From positions 2,542,001-2,606,000 of the forward strand of contig NZ_PJMQ01000001.1 in the NCBI RefSeq assembly GCF_002846335.1: a stretch of DNA of 64,000 nt, written 5' to 3'. Of this stretch, positions 1-8,256 are shown one piece after another; positions within the stretch are counted from its first letter, which is position 1, and every line of letters begins with the position of its first letter. A model generated the notes under the pieces. It saw only the letters and a program-made list of their open reading frames with translations, made no database searches and was not told the origin of the DNA. A program made the translations under genes and the position numbers. Source of the DNA: Janthinobacterium sp. 61 (GTDB lineage: Bacteria > Pseudomonadota > Gammaproteobacteria > Burkholderiales > Burkholderiaceae_D).

Positions 1-959
1 AGGTGGCTGGTATCGACCAGGGCCTGGATTTCCACCAGCAGCGGGCGCGTGCCTTCCTGCGTCACCATCACGCAGGAACCGGGCACCTGGTTGTCGTGCT
101 GCGACAGGAACAAGGCGGACGGGTTCGACACCCCCTTCAGCCCCTTTTCCGTCATGGCGAACACGCCCAGTTCATTCACAGCGCCAAAACGGTTCTTGAT
201 GGCGCGCACCAGGCGGAAGCTGGAATGGGCATCTCCCTCGAAATACAGTACCGTATCGACGATGTGTTCAAGCACGCGGGGACCGGCCAGCGCGCCCTCT
301 TTCGTCACATGGCCCACCAAGATGATGGTCACGCCCGTCTGCTTGGCCGCCCGCGTCAGTTGGGCCGCGCACTCGCGCACTTGGGCCACCGAACCGGGCG
401 CCGAGCTGAGCGCGTCCGAATACACGGTCTGGATCGAGTCGATCACCACCACTTCCGGCTTCAGGTCGTTCAAGGTGGACAGGATCTTTTCCAGCTGGAT
501 CTCCGCCTGCAATTTCAATTCCTTGGCGTCGATGACGAGGCGCTTGGCGCGCAGGGCGATCTGCGCACCAGATTCCTCGCCACTGACGTACAGCACGCGC
601 TTGTGATGCGACATATTGGCCAGCGCCTGCAGCAGCAAGGTCGACTTGCCGATGCCGGGGTCGCCGCCGATCAGCACGACGCCGCCCGCCACCATGCCGC
701 CGCCCAGCACACGGTCGAATTCCTCGATGCCGGTGCCGAAGCGGGGCACGTCGATGGCGTCGATATCGTCGAGCGACAGCACGGGCGCCGTCTGCGCCAG
801 CGACATGTGCTGCGGGTTCGAATAGCGGTTGTTGCCGCCCGTTTCGGGCAGGGTTTCCACCATGGTATTCCACTGGTTGCACGAGGTGCACTGCCCCATC
901 CATTTATTGCTGATGGCGCCGCAATCGCTGCAGGTGTAGATGGTCTTGACTTTTGCCAT
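1..959 (-). CDS. radA: DNA repair protein RadA, 3' end outside window
   Basis: RadA is a RecA-like ATPase that drives branch migration during homologous recombination. The protein begins MAKVKTIYTC and has an N-terminal four-cysteine zinc finger (CSDCG, then CTSCN), a Walker A motif GGDPGIGKST near residue 90, and a Walker B-like stretch VVVIDSIQT. The family motif KNRFG follows near residue 255. The lon-like C-terminal domain runs off the window. The ATG at 957-959 fits the conserved N-terminus exactly. It lies 69 bases downstream of alr on the same strand, and a LexA-like box sits in that gap, so radA may have its own damage-inducible promoter. Family assignment is secure. Confidence 0.96.
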   Translation of the reverse strand, partial: MAKVKTIYTCSDCGAISNKWMGQCTSCNQWNTMVETLPETGGNNRYSNPQHMSLAQTAPVLSLDDIDAIDVPRFGTGIEEFDRVLGGGMVAGGVVLIGGDPGIGKSTLLLQALANMSHHKRVLYVSGEESGAQIALRAKRLVIDAKELKLQAEIQLEKILSTLNDLKPEVVVIDSIQTVYSDALSSAPGSVAQVRECAAQLTRAAKQTGVTIILVGHVTKEGALAGPRVLEHIVDTVLYFEGDAHSSFRLVRAIKNRFGAVNELGVFAMTEKGLKGVSNPSALFLSQHDNQVPGSCVMVTQEGTRPLLVEIQALVDTSH

Positions 960-987
960 GGTGTACTTTGCCCGGGTAAGGTGAAAC

Positions 988-1007
988 TGCTGTTTATATA
1001 TACAGTA
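988..1007 (-). promoter_or_regulatory. Putative LexA (SOS) box upstream of radA
   Basis: On the minus strand the 20 bases read TACTGTATATATAAACAGCA. This matches the classical LexA consensus (TACTG, AT-rich ten bases, CAGTA) at 18 of 20 positions, with the CTG-N10-CAG core intact at 990-1005. It ends about 30 bases before the radA start codon, where a LexA dimer would block transcription. The match is seen directly; control by LexA is inferred. Confidence 0.6.
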
Positions 1008-1028
1008 TATACAAACGGCGGGCCGCCG

Positions 1029-2114
1029 TCACTGTGTCGCTACGATCACGGGCACGCGCGGCGCCAGTGCGCACATCAGCTCATAGCCGATAGTGCCGGC
1101 GGCCAGGGCCACCTCGTCAATCGGCATGCCCTGGCCCCACAGGGTGACGGAACTGCCGACCCGCGCACCGGGCACGCGCGTCAAATCAACCATCAGCATG
1201 TCCATCGAGACCCGGCCAATGAGCCCCGTGCGCACGCCGTCGACCAGCACGGGCGTGCCATCGGGCGCATGGCGCGGATAGCCATCCGCATAGCCGCAAG
1301 CCACCACGCCCACCTTGATATTGCCAGCCGCTTCGTAGCGGCTGCCATAGCCCACCACCTCGCCGGCGGCGATCTCCTGGATGCCGATGATGCTGCTGCG
1401 CAAGGTCATGGTGGGCAGCAAGCCGAACGCTTGCGCCGACGTGCCGCTGGGCGTGCCGCCATACAGCATGATGCCGGGGCGCACCCAGTCGCTGTCCAGA
1501 TGGTGCAGCAGCAATCCGGCCGAATTGCACAGGCTGCGCGGCAAGGCCGTGCCGATGCTGGCCACCCCGGCCTCGAAGCGCAGCATCTGCTGGGCCAGCG
1601 GCAAGCGCGTGGGCGCCGCCGCGTCCGCATTGGCGAAATGCGTCATCAGGGTGATCGTGCCAACGTGCGGCATGGCGCGCAGGCGCGCATACGCGGCGGC
1701 GATGGCTTGCGGCGTAAAGCCCAGGCGGTTCATGCCCGTATTCATCTTCAGGTGCACATCGATGGCGCGCGGCAAGCGCGCCGCTGCCAGCATGGCGATC
1801 TGCTCTTCGCAATGCACGCTGCCATTCAAGCCATATTGCGCCATGACCGGCAAATCGCTGGCGTCGAAAAAGCCTTCCAGCAGCAAGATGGGCTTGGTCC
1901 AGCCCAGTTCGCGCAAGCGCACGGCGTAATCGACCTCGACCAGCGCCAGGCCATCGGCGTCGGCAAAGCCCCGCATAGCTTGCTCCAGGCCATGGCCATA
2001 GGCATTCGCCTTGACGACGGCCCACACTTTGGCACCGCGGGCGCAGGCACGCGCGCGCGCCAGATTCTGTTGCATGGCATCGAGATGGATGGTGGCGATG
2101 AGGGGCCTGGGCAT
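1029..2114 (-). CDS. alr: Alanine racemase
   Basis: A PLP enzyme that interconverts L- and D-alanine for peptidoglycan. The PLP lysine is K35 in the motif VVKANAYGHG. The second catalytic residue is the tyrosine in CGYADGYPRH in the C-terminal beta domain, followed by GRVSMDMLMVDLT. At 361 residues it has the usual family length and appears complete. The start MPRPLIATI aligns with the expected first beta strand. radA follows on the same strand, while lplT is divergent. Whether this is the biosynthetic or a catabolic alanine racemase cannot be told; the absence of dad genes nearby favours the biosynthetic role. Confidence 0.95.
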   Translation of the reverse strand: MPRPLIATIHLDAMQQNLARARACARGAKVWAVVKANAYGHGLEQAMRGFADADGLALVEVDYAVRLRELGWTKPILLLEGFFDASDLPVMAQYGLNGSVHCEEQIAMLAAARLPRAIDVHLKMNTGMNRLGFTPQAIAAAYARLRAMPHVGTITLMTHFANADAAAPTRLPLAQQMLRFEAGVASIGTALPRSLCNSAGLLLHHLDSDWVRPGIMLYGGTPSGTSAQAFGLLPTMTLRSSIIGIQEIAAGEVVGYGSRYEAAGNIKVGVVACGYADGYPRHAPDGTPVLVDGVRTGLIGRVSMDMLMVDLTRVPGARVGSSVTLWGQGMPIDEVALAAGTIGYELMCALAPRVPVIVATQ

Positions 2115-2301
2115 ATGCGTCGTTCACGGCGGGTGGGAAAGCCGTATTTTAACGGATGGACCAGATGCGGGGCGGCAAGACTGCCAGGCGGACGGGGGCG
2201 ATGGCCGCCCACGACAGCATGTATAAAATGTTCACATGTGATGTATTTTTCTACGGCAGAAAAATTAAGCTTCCCTTAGGCAAGACTATGCGAGGCAGCC
2301 C

Positions 2302-2329
2302 CGGCCAAACTTGGGGTTTGCCGTTTTTT
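2302..2329 (+). terminator. Hairpin with T-tract in the lplT leader
   Basis: The arms CGGCCAAAC and GGTTTGCCG pair with one bulge around a TTGG loop and are followed by six T residues, as in a Rho-independent terminator. It lies 40 bases upstream of the lplT start and just before a second promoter-like element. It could end a short upstream transcript or attenuate readthrough. Nothing shows which. Confidence 0.4.
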
Positions 2330-2340
2330 CGTGGTATAAA
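2311..2340 (+). promoter_or_regulatory. Candidate lplT promoter with extended -10
   Basis: TTGGGG (2311-2316) is followed after 18 bases by TATAAA (2335-2340), which is preceded by TG plus one base, giving an extended -10. The chosen lplT start codon is 31 bases further on. The element overlaps the hairpin just upstream. Prediction by eye only. Confidence 0.4.
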
Positions 2341-2371
2341 GCAAGCCAGATATGATTTCAGGCAATCCAGA

Positions 2372-3634
2372 ATGAATCGTGGTTTTTATACCATCATGGC
2401 GGCGCAGTTCTTTTCCTCGCTGGCAGATAACGCCCTCTTTTTTGTCGCCGTCGATTTATTGGTGTCCATGAAATCCCCGGCTTGGATCACGCCGCTACTC
2501 AAATTGTCGTTCGTACTGTTTTACGTGCTGTTGGCCGCTTTTGTTGGCGCTTTCGCTGATGCATTGCCGAAAGGCAAGGTCATGTTCATCGCTAACATGG
2601 TCAAGATCTTCGGCTGCGCCCTCGTCTTCTTCCACGTGCACCCGCTGCTGGCCTACGCCGTCGTCGGTTTCGGCGCGGCCGTGTATTCGCCCGCCAAGTA
2701 CGGCATCCTGACGGAACTGCTGCCGCCGGAAAAGCTGGTGGCGGCGAATGGCTGGATCGAAGGCTTGACCGTCACCTCCATCATCCTGGGCACCGTCATG
2801 GGCGGCGCGCTCGTCAGCGGCCACGTGTCCGACATGCTGCTTTCCATCGACATCCCCCTGATCGATACGGGCATCAGCAACAAGACGGAAGCGGCCTTGT
2901 GCGTGGTAGTCGGCATCTACGTGATGGCGACCCTGGCCAACCTGAAGATTCCCGACACGGGCTGCGTGTATCCGCATCAGGAACGCAATCCTATCAAACT
3001 GATCACCGATTTTGCCAATTGCTATTCCATCCTGTGGAAAGACAAGCTGGGCCAGATTACCCTGGCCGTGACGACCCTGTTCTGGGGCGCTGGCGCCACC
3101 TTGCAACTGATCGTGCTGGAATGGGCCAAGCAGTCGTTGAACATGCCGTTCGACAAGGCGACCAGCCTGGTGGGCGTGGTCGCCATCGGCGTGGCCGCTG
3201 GTGCCGTGCTGTCGGCGCGCTTCATTCCGCTGCGCAAATCGCTGACCGTCATTCCGCTGGGCATCGCCATGGGCGTGATCGTCATGATGATGACGCAAGT
3301 GCACTCAGTGTGGATCGCCTACCCGCTGCTGATACTGATCGGCGCCCTGTCCGGCTTTTTCGTCGTGCCCATGAATGCCCTGCTGCAACACCGCGGCCAC
3401 GTCCTGATGAGCGCAGGCCATTCCATCGCCGTGCAGAACTTCAATGAAAACCTGTCGATTCTCACCATGCTGGCCGTGTATTCGATCATGATCCGTTTGC
3501 ACCTGCCGCTCAATATCATCATCACCCTGTTCGGCCTGTTCGTCGCCGGCACCATGTACATGATCATGCGCAGGCACAAGCTGAACCAGCTCGAACACGA
3601 CAATCTGTCCTTGATTGGCGAGCAGAAACATTAA
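2372..3634 (+). CDS. lplT: Lysophospholipid transporter LplT
   Basis: LplT is an inner membrane MFS-type flippase that brings lysophospholipids back to the cytoplasmic side for reacylation by Aas. The protein (420 residues; the E. coli form is about 400) starts MNRGFYTIMAAQFFSSLADN, the typical start of the family, with the FSSLADNALFF motif in the first membrane helix. About ten to twelve hydrophobic segments follow. The open frame extends upstream to 2156, but that extension is rich in basic residues and lacks family similarity, so the ATG at 2372 is preferred. No aas gene is adjacent. It ends just before a palindromic repeat. Confidence 0.9.
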   Translation: MNRGFYTIMAAQFFSSLADNALFFVAVDLLVSMKSPAWITPLLKLSFVLFYVLLAAFVGAFADALPKGKVMFIANMVKIFGCALVFFHVHPLLAYAVVGFGAAVYSPAKYGILTELLPPEKLVAANGWIEGLTVTSIILGTVMGGALVSGHVSDMLLSIDIPLIDTGISNKTEAALCVVVGIYVMATLANLKIPDTGCVYPHQERNPIKLITDFANCYSILWKDKLGQITLAVTTLFWGAGATLQLIVLEWAKQSLNMPFDKATSLVGVVAIGVAAGAVLSARFIPLRKSLTVIPLGIAMGVIVMMMTQVHSVWIAYPLLILIGALSGFFVVPMNALLQHRGHVLMSAGHSIAVQNFNENLSILTMLAVYSIMIRLHLPLNIIITLFGLFVAGTMYMIMRRHKLNQLEHDNLSLIGEQKH

Positions 3635-3637
3635 TTC

Positions 3638-3717
3638 GGGGTCAGACGGGGACGCCGAGTCCCGTCGGGGGAACGCATCCCAATGGGATGCATTCTGATC
3701 GCGTAGCGACTGACCCC
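3638..3717. repeat. Intergenic palindromic repeat, family A copy 1
   Basis: Outer arms GGGGTCAG (3638-3645) and CTGACCCC (3710-3717) are inverted. They enclose an 18-base segment with GGGAC-GCCGA-GTCCC (3646-3663) and a second hairpin GCATCCC-AAT-GGGATGC (3675-3691). The 18-base core recurs exactly at 11271-11288. It sits between the convergent ends of lplT and the DUF1853 gene, and so may also act as a terminator. Confidence 0.8.
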
Positions 3718-3721
3718 AACA

Positions 3722-4675
3722 TTACGTTGGCAGCATACCCGCCAGCCGCCGCCCAGCAGCCTGCTCCGTCCAAGTATCGGGCACGACAAAACCACGCGTG
3801 CGCTCCACTTCCCAGCCGTCGACATGGTCCACCGTGGCCACCATCACCGCTTGCACCAACCCAAACAACTGCGCGCGCAAGGCATCGACGTCGAGCACTT
3901 CCACCTCGCGTCCCTTGAACGGCGCCAGCCATTGCAAGCGCGGCAGCACGATATAGCGCTGCTGCGGCAATTCTGTTGGCGTGCACCAGAAGCCGTGTCC
4001 ATGTTCCAGGGAAATGCCCTCCATGCCGGGCGTGGCGCCTGCCGCATAAAACAGCCAGCCCTTGACCAGCGCCTGCGCCGCACGCACGGGCTGCGCCAGC
4101 AGGCTTTGCGCGGCCGGATGGCGTGACAAGGCCAGTTGCTTGTCGAGGATCTTGCGCATTTTCAATCCCAAGGTGTCGGCCAGGTTGGGACCGATCAAGT
4201 GGTTGAAGACACCGGCATCAGGCGCGCCTTCGAGCAGGTAGAACTTGGTGGCGAATTCCCAGTGCAACAACGCCTCACCATCCGCGCCATCGCGCAACAG
4301 GAAATCGAACTCGCCCACTGTGTCATTGCGGTTCACTTGCACCTGCAAGCCATGCGCTTGCAATACACCATGTTGCTCAAAATAAAAGGCCAGCAGCTTT
4401 TCAGCATACAGGCCCAGGCGGGAATAGAATCGGGGACCGAGCGCCGCATCGAGCGGCGACGGGTCATCCTGCAGCGCCCCCAGCCAGGCGGTCACGGCAG
4501 GCGTGACCGGGTCCAGGCTGGCGATGCGCCCGCCCCAGTGGGGGCTGGCCGGGTCCAGCAAGTCGGGCGAATCGAGCAGCCAGGCCAGCGCCCGCACGCG
4601 GGGATGCGTCAGATGCCCCCAGCGGCGTTCGAAGCGGGCCTGAAAAGTGCCGATGGCCGGGTCAGCCGCCTGCAT
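3722..4675 (-). CDS. DUF1853 family protein
   Basis: A 317-residue soluble protein of the DUF1853 family, whose function is unknown. The middle carries VGEFDFLLRDG followed by LLHWEFATKFYLL. This spacing of an acidic beta strand and an E-x-x-x-K helix resembles a PD-(D/E)XK nuclease core, although that is an inference from motif shape. The start MQAADPAIG (ATG at 4673-4675) overlaps the end of the UDG-like gene by 14 bases, so it is translationally linked to tsaB-rimI-UDG. An upstream extension of the frame is arginine-rich and not used. Partners and substrate are unknown. Confidence 0.85.
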   Translation of the reverse strand: MQAADPAIGTFQARFERRWGHLTHPRVRALAWLLDSPDLLDPASPHWGGRIASLDPVTPAVTAWLGALQDDPSPLDAALGPRFYSRLGLYAEKLLAFYFEQHGVLQAHGLQVQVNRNDTVGEFDFLLRDGADGEALLHWEFATKFYLLEGAPDAGVFNHLIGPNLADTLGLKMRKILDKQLALSRHPAAQSLLAQPVRAAQALVKGWLFYAAGATPGMEGISLEHGHGFWCTPTELPQQRYIVLPRLQWLAPFKGREVEVLDVDALRAQLFGLVQAVMVATVDHVDGWEVERTRGFVVPDTWTEQAAGRRLAGMLPT

Positions 4676-5543
4676 GCGTGCTTTTCGCCAGGCACAGGTC
4701 GGCCCAGGCACGCGCCTTGGCCTTGCCCGTCTCGTCCTGCAACAGCATTTCCGGGTGGAAGGTGGCCACCACGGAAGCATTAGCTAGCTGGCGCACCTTG
4801 CCACGCACGGGTTTTTCACCGGGATTGATACCGGCTGCGGCCATCGAACCCAGGGTGACGATGGTGCGCGGCTGCAGCAGGGCCAGTTCACGCTCGAAAT
4901 ACGGGCGGCAGGCGGCGGACTCCGATTCGGTGGGCAAGCGCTCCTGGCCCGCCTCGTCAAGCGGACGGCATTTCAGCAAATGGGTGATATACACATCACT
5001 GCCCGCATCGACTTCGATGGCTTTCAACATATTGTCGAGCAATTTACCCTGCTCGCCCGGCAAGGCGCGCCCTTCGCGTTCTTCCGCGCGCGACGGGCTG
5101 CTGGCCAGCATCAGCCAAGCGCCCTGACGGTCGCCACGCCCCATGACGACGCCCTTGCGCGTCTTGCACAAGTCGCAGCGCGCGCACTTGGCGACGGCGG
5201 CCGTCAAGCCATCCCAGTCGAGGGCGGCGATATCGGCATCACTCAGCTGTTTGGCGGGCGGTGGCGGGGGAGCATCGTCGAACCAGGCCGTGTCGTCGGG
5301 CATGGCGGCAGGTTCCGGTGTCACGGCAACGGCAACGGGCGCCTCGACCTTCACCTCGGCGACCACATCAGCCACTGCTTCCGCTTCTGTTTCTGCAGCT
5401 GCGGCCACAGGCTCCGCCACGCTGGCTTCCCTAGGCACAGGGGCCTCGACAACGGCGTCAGCGGGCTCGGGCGCGCTCCCCTGGCGCAAGCGCCACAGGG
5501 GACCAACGCCCATTTCATCGAGGAAAACGGCGCTGCGGCTCAT
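4662..5543 (-). CDS. Uracil-DNA glycosylase family 4-like protein with altered active-site motif
   Basis: The C-terminal 180 residues have the fold signature of family 4 (iron-sulfur) uracil-DNA glycosylases. The four cluster cysteines are visible: CARC near residue 117, then one in LLKCRPL and one in SAACRPYF. A histidine motif FHPEMLL lies near the end. The usual motif A, GEAPG...PFVG, is replaced by LASSPSRAEEREGRALPG, so the glycosylase activity is doubtful. The first 100 residues are an Ala/Val/Glu/Pro-rich low-complexity linker. The start codon overlaps the rimI stop by 4 bases (ATGA). In many Burkholderiales a UDG gene follows rimI, so the position is conserved. Confidence 0.85.
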   Translation of the reverse strand: MSRSAVFLDEMGVGPLWRLRQGSAPEPADAVVEAPVPREASVAEPVAAAAETEAEAVADVVAEVKVEAPVAVAVTPEPAAMPDDTAWFDDAPPPPPAKQLSDADIAALDWDGLTAAVAKCARCDLCKTRKGVVMGRGDRQGAWLMLASSPSRAEEREGRALPGEQGKLLDNMLKAIEVDAGSDVYITHLLKCRPLDEAGQERLPTESESAACRPYFERELALLQPRTIVTLGSMAAAGINPGEKPVRGKVRQLANASVVATFHPEMLLQDETGKAKARAWADLCLAKSTHAGG

Positions 5544-6037
5544 AAGGTATAACGCATCACGATGGCGTCCTCACGTTGCGAGTTGCTGGCCGGATAGTAT
5601 CCCTTGCGCCGGCCTATCTGTTCAAATCCATAGCGCTGGTAAATATCGAGCGCGCGCACGTTCGACGGACGCACTTCCAGCAGCATCGATTCCATGCCCA
5701 GCTGGCGCGCGCAGGCGCAGGACTGGTTCAGCAGAAAACGGCCCAGGCCCTGGCCCTGTATGGCGCCTTCGACGGCCACATTGAGCAAGTGCGCCTCATC
5801 GACGACCAGCATCAATAAAAAGTAGCCGAGCAAGGTGCCGTCCACGTCGCGCAACACCCAGGCCGGATAGCCGCTCTTGAGCGAATCGACGAAGTTACCG
5901 TGCGTCCAGGGATGCGGATACACGCGCTGTTCCAGCGCCAGCACTTCGGCCAAGTCCGTCTCGGCCATCGGTTGATAGTCGAGACGCAGCAAGTCCCAGC
6001 CTGTCGCGCTGTCCAGAACCTTGCCCGCCACGCTCAT
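5540..6037 (-). CDS. rimI: Ribosomal protein bS18 N-acetyltransferase RimI
   Basis: A GNAT-fold acetyltransferase that in E. coli acetylates the N-terminal alanine of ribosomal protein S18. The acetyl-CoA loop is seen as GQGLGRFLL, preceded by the strand LLNVAVEG, and the C-terminal part has the RimI signature RYGFEQIGRRKGYYP. At 165 residues it is slightly longer than E. coli RimI because of a short N-terminal extension (residues 1-17). It overlaps tsaB upstream and the UDG-like gene downstream by 4 bases each, so the three are one translation-coupled unit. Confidence 0.93.
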   Translation of the reverse strand: MSVAGKVLDSATGWDLLRLDYQPMAETDLAEVLALEQRVYPHPWTHGNFVDSLKSGYPAWVLRDVDGTLLGYFLLMLVVDEAHLLNVAVEGAIQGQGLGRFLLNQSCACARQLGMESMLLEVRPSNVRALDIYQRYGFEQIGRRKGYYPASNSQREDAIVMRYTL

Positions 6038-6759
6038 TGCGCGGACTCCGCAGCGGCCTTGGCGACCTGCATGTCGAGGCGCTCTGCGCTCGTGTAGGCG
6101 ATCTTGTTGCGCAAATACAAAGGCTGCGCCTCGGCCGCCGTCACGAACTGACCGGCCGCAAAGGCGATGCGCGCCAGCTGGCCCACCTGCACGGCGTGCG
6201 GCATGATGGCGTCATCGGCCGTGGCGGCACATGGCAGCACGGCCAAGGCGTCGGCATACGCGCCAAAACCGTTGCCACAGCCAACCACATCGCCTTGCGG
6301 CGCCACGCCGGCCGGCGCGCTCAGGGCCGGCGGCGACACGGCTTGCAAGCCATCCTGGTAATCGTATTGCGCCCAGTACACTTCGCCCATGCGGGCGTCG
6401 AGCACGGTCACGATGCGCTGCGCGCCATGCTGCTGGTGGCAGGCCAGCGCCATGGCGTCGAGTGTCACGACGGGCACGACGGGCAGACTGGCGCCGTAGG
6501 CCAGCCCTTGGGCGATGCCGCAGGCCGTGCGCACGCCCGTAAACGAGCCGGGACCGGAGCCGTAGGCGATGGCGTCGACGTCGGCCAGGGTCACGCCCGC
6601 CTCGGCCAGCAATTCCTGCACCATCGGCAAGATCGATTGGGAATGCGTGCGCACGCCCGACGAGGCACGGGACAGGACGACATCGCCGCGCAGCAGGGCG
6701 CATGAGGCGAGTTCGGACGAAGTTTCAATAGCAAGTAAGGTGGGAAGTAAGATAGGCAT
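6034..6759 (-). CDS. tsaB: tRNA threonylcarbamoyladenosine biosynthesis protein TsaB
   Basis: TsaB is the partner of TsaD in making the t6A modification at position 37 of ANN-decoding tRNAs. The actin-like ATPase fold begins LLAIETSSELAS, and the family motif YGSGPGSFTGVRTACGIAQ lies near residues 67-85. The length of 241 fits the family (about 230). It is the first gene of a minus-strand unit tsaB-rimI-UDG-like-DUF1853, and is divergent from dapC. The start MPILLPT places the first beta strand directly at the N-terminus, as expected. Confidence 0.95.
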   Translation of the reverse strand: MPILLPTLLAIETSSELASCALLRGDVVLSRASSGVRTHSQSILPMVQELLAEAGVTLADVDAIAYGSGPGSFTGVRTACGIAQGLAYGASLPVVPVVTLDAMALACHQQHGAQRIVTVLDARMGEVYWAQYDYQDGLQAVSPPALSAPAGVAPQGDVVGCGNGFGAYADALAVLPCAATADDAIMPHAVQVGQLARIAFAAGQFVTAAEAQPLYLRNKIAYTSAERLDMQVAKAAAESAQ

Positions 6760-6872
6760 GGCGTATTTTACCTTGCCGCGCCATGGCGCGGCACTCCCCG
6801 CTACGCCATGCCTGGACCAGCCGGACAGCGATCAGGGCGATGCGGCTTGCACAGCAGGCCCGCGAGGACGGC

Positions 6873-6878
6873 TATAAT
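6873..6878 (+). promoter_or_regulatory. Possible -10 element upstream of dapC
   Basis: A perfect TATAAT lies 126 bases before the chosen dapC start. The nearest -35-like hexamer, TTGCAC at 6847-6852, is 20 bases away, longer than usual, so the promoter is uncertain. Confidence 0.35.
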
Positions 6879-7003
6879 GAAAGACGCAGCTTATTAATTG
6901 ACCGTGACCGGCATCAAGTGTGCCGCGCCAAGCAATCGTTCAGCCATTACTAAGCAACATCGCTAAGCAACATCGTCTTTCCACTCTTGCCCTGGTCCGT
7001 TCC

Positions 7004-8236
7004 GTGAATCCACATCTTGCTAAACTGCAACCATATCCATTTGAAAAGCTGCGCCAGCTGTTTGCCGGCGTGACGGTCAACCCCGAGTATGCGCCCATCA
7101 GCCTGGGCATGGGCGAACCCAAGCACCCGACGCCAGCCTTCATCGAGCAGGCATTGGTCGACAATATCCACGGCCTGGCCAGCTATCCGACCACCATCGG
7201 TTCGGAAGCCTTGCGTACCGCCATCGCCGGCTGGCTGGAACGCCGCTATGGCATCCCCAAGCTCAATCCTGCCACGCAAATCCTGCCCGTGAACGGTTCG
7301 CGCGAAGCGCTGTTTGCGCTGGCGCAAACGGTGATCGATCCGTCGGCCGGTTCGCTGGTGATCAGCCCGAATCCGTTTTACCAGATCTATGAAGGCGCGG
7401 CTTACCTGGCCGGCGCCGAACCGTATTTCGTCAATTCCGATCCCACGCGCAATTTCGGCTGCGACTACGACGCTGTGCCGGCATCCGTGTGGGAAAAAGT
7501 CAAGCTGCTGTTCCTGTGTTCGCCAGGCAACCCGACGGGCGCCGTGCTCACCCTGACGGACTGGGAACACCTGTTTGCCCTGTCCGAGCGCTACGATTTC
7601 GTCATCGCCGCCGACGAGTGCTATTCCGAGATTTACCACGGCGACACGGCCCCGCTGGGGGCGCTGCAGGCGGCGCACATGCTGGGCCTGTCCACGATCG
7701 AACGCCCGTATGCTCGCCTGGTGGTGTTTTCCAGCCTGTCGAAGCGTTCGAACGTGCCGGGCATGCGCTCGGGCTTTGTCGCCGGCGACGCGGAAGTGCT
7801 GAAAAAATTCCTGCTCTACCGAACCTACCACGGCGGCGCCATGAGCCCCGCCGTGCAGGCGGCCTCCGTCGCGGCCTGGAACGACGAAACCCATGTCGAG
7901 GAAAATCGCGCCAAGTATCGCGCCAAGTTCGATGCCATCACGCCGCTGCTGCAATCGGTGATGGACGTGCAATTGCCGGACGCCGGCTTTTACCTGTGGG
8001 CCGACGTCAGCCGCACGGGACTGTCCGACACCGAATTCGCGCAACGCCTGTACGCCGAATATAATGTCACGGTACTGCCTGGCAGCTACCTGGCACGCGA
8101 CGCGCACGGCATCAATCCGGGCCGCAACCGCATCCGCATGGCCCTGGTGGCCGAAACGGCCGAAGGGCTGGAAGCGGCATTGCGCATAGTAAAATTCTGC
8201 CAGCAGCTTTCCGCATCCGCATCAACTCCGCATTAA
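7004..8236 (+). CDS. dapC: Succinyldiaminopimelate transaminase DapC
   Basis: A fold-type I PLP aminotransferase making N-succinyl-LL-2,6-diaminopimelate in the lysine and peptidoglycan pathway. Visible are the substrate loop SLGMGEPKHPTP, the SPGNPTGAVL motif, the DECYSEIY strand, and the PLP lysine in FSSLSKRSNVPGMRSGF. The family usually begins MNP..LQPYPF, which points to the GTG at 7004 (410 residues). The frame is open upstream to another GTG at 6920, which would add 28 residues without family similarity. dapD follows 20 bases downstream, consistent with an operon and with the assignment as DapC rather than another aminotransferase. Confidence 0.9.
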   Translation: MNPHLAKLQPYPFEKLRQLFAGVTVNPEYAPISLGMGEPKHPTPAFIEQALVDNIHGLASYPTTIGSEALRTAIAGWLERRYGIPKLNPATQILPVNGSREALFALAQTVIDPSAGSLVISPNPFYQIYEGAAYLAGAEPYFVNSDPTRNFGCDYDAVPASVWEKVKLLFLCSPGNPTGAVLTLTDWEHLFALSERYDFVIAADECYSEIYHGDTAPLGALQAAHMLGLSTIERPYARLVVFSSLSKRSNVPGMRSGFVAGDAEVLKKFLLYRTYHGGAMSPAVQAASVAAWNDETHVEENRAKYRAKFDAITPLLQSVMDVQLPDAGFYLWADVSRTGLSDTEFAQRLYAEYNVTVLPGSYLARDAHGINPGRNRIRMALVAETAEGLEAALRIVKFCQQLSASASTPH

Positions 8237-8256
8237 CCAATACATAAGACATCATC

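Noticed and set aside
3..2279. 758-residue plus-strand open frame across radA and alr
   Set aside because: It is a shadow of two well-recognised minus-strand genes, rich in His, Arg and Gln as expected from antisense reading of high-GC genes.
3638..3717. CRISPR-like repeat
   Set aside because: Only scattered single palindromes are present, with no array of direct repeats and spacers.
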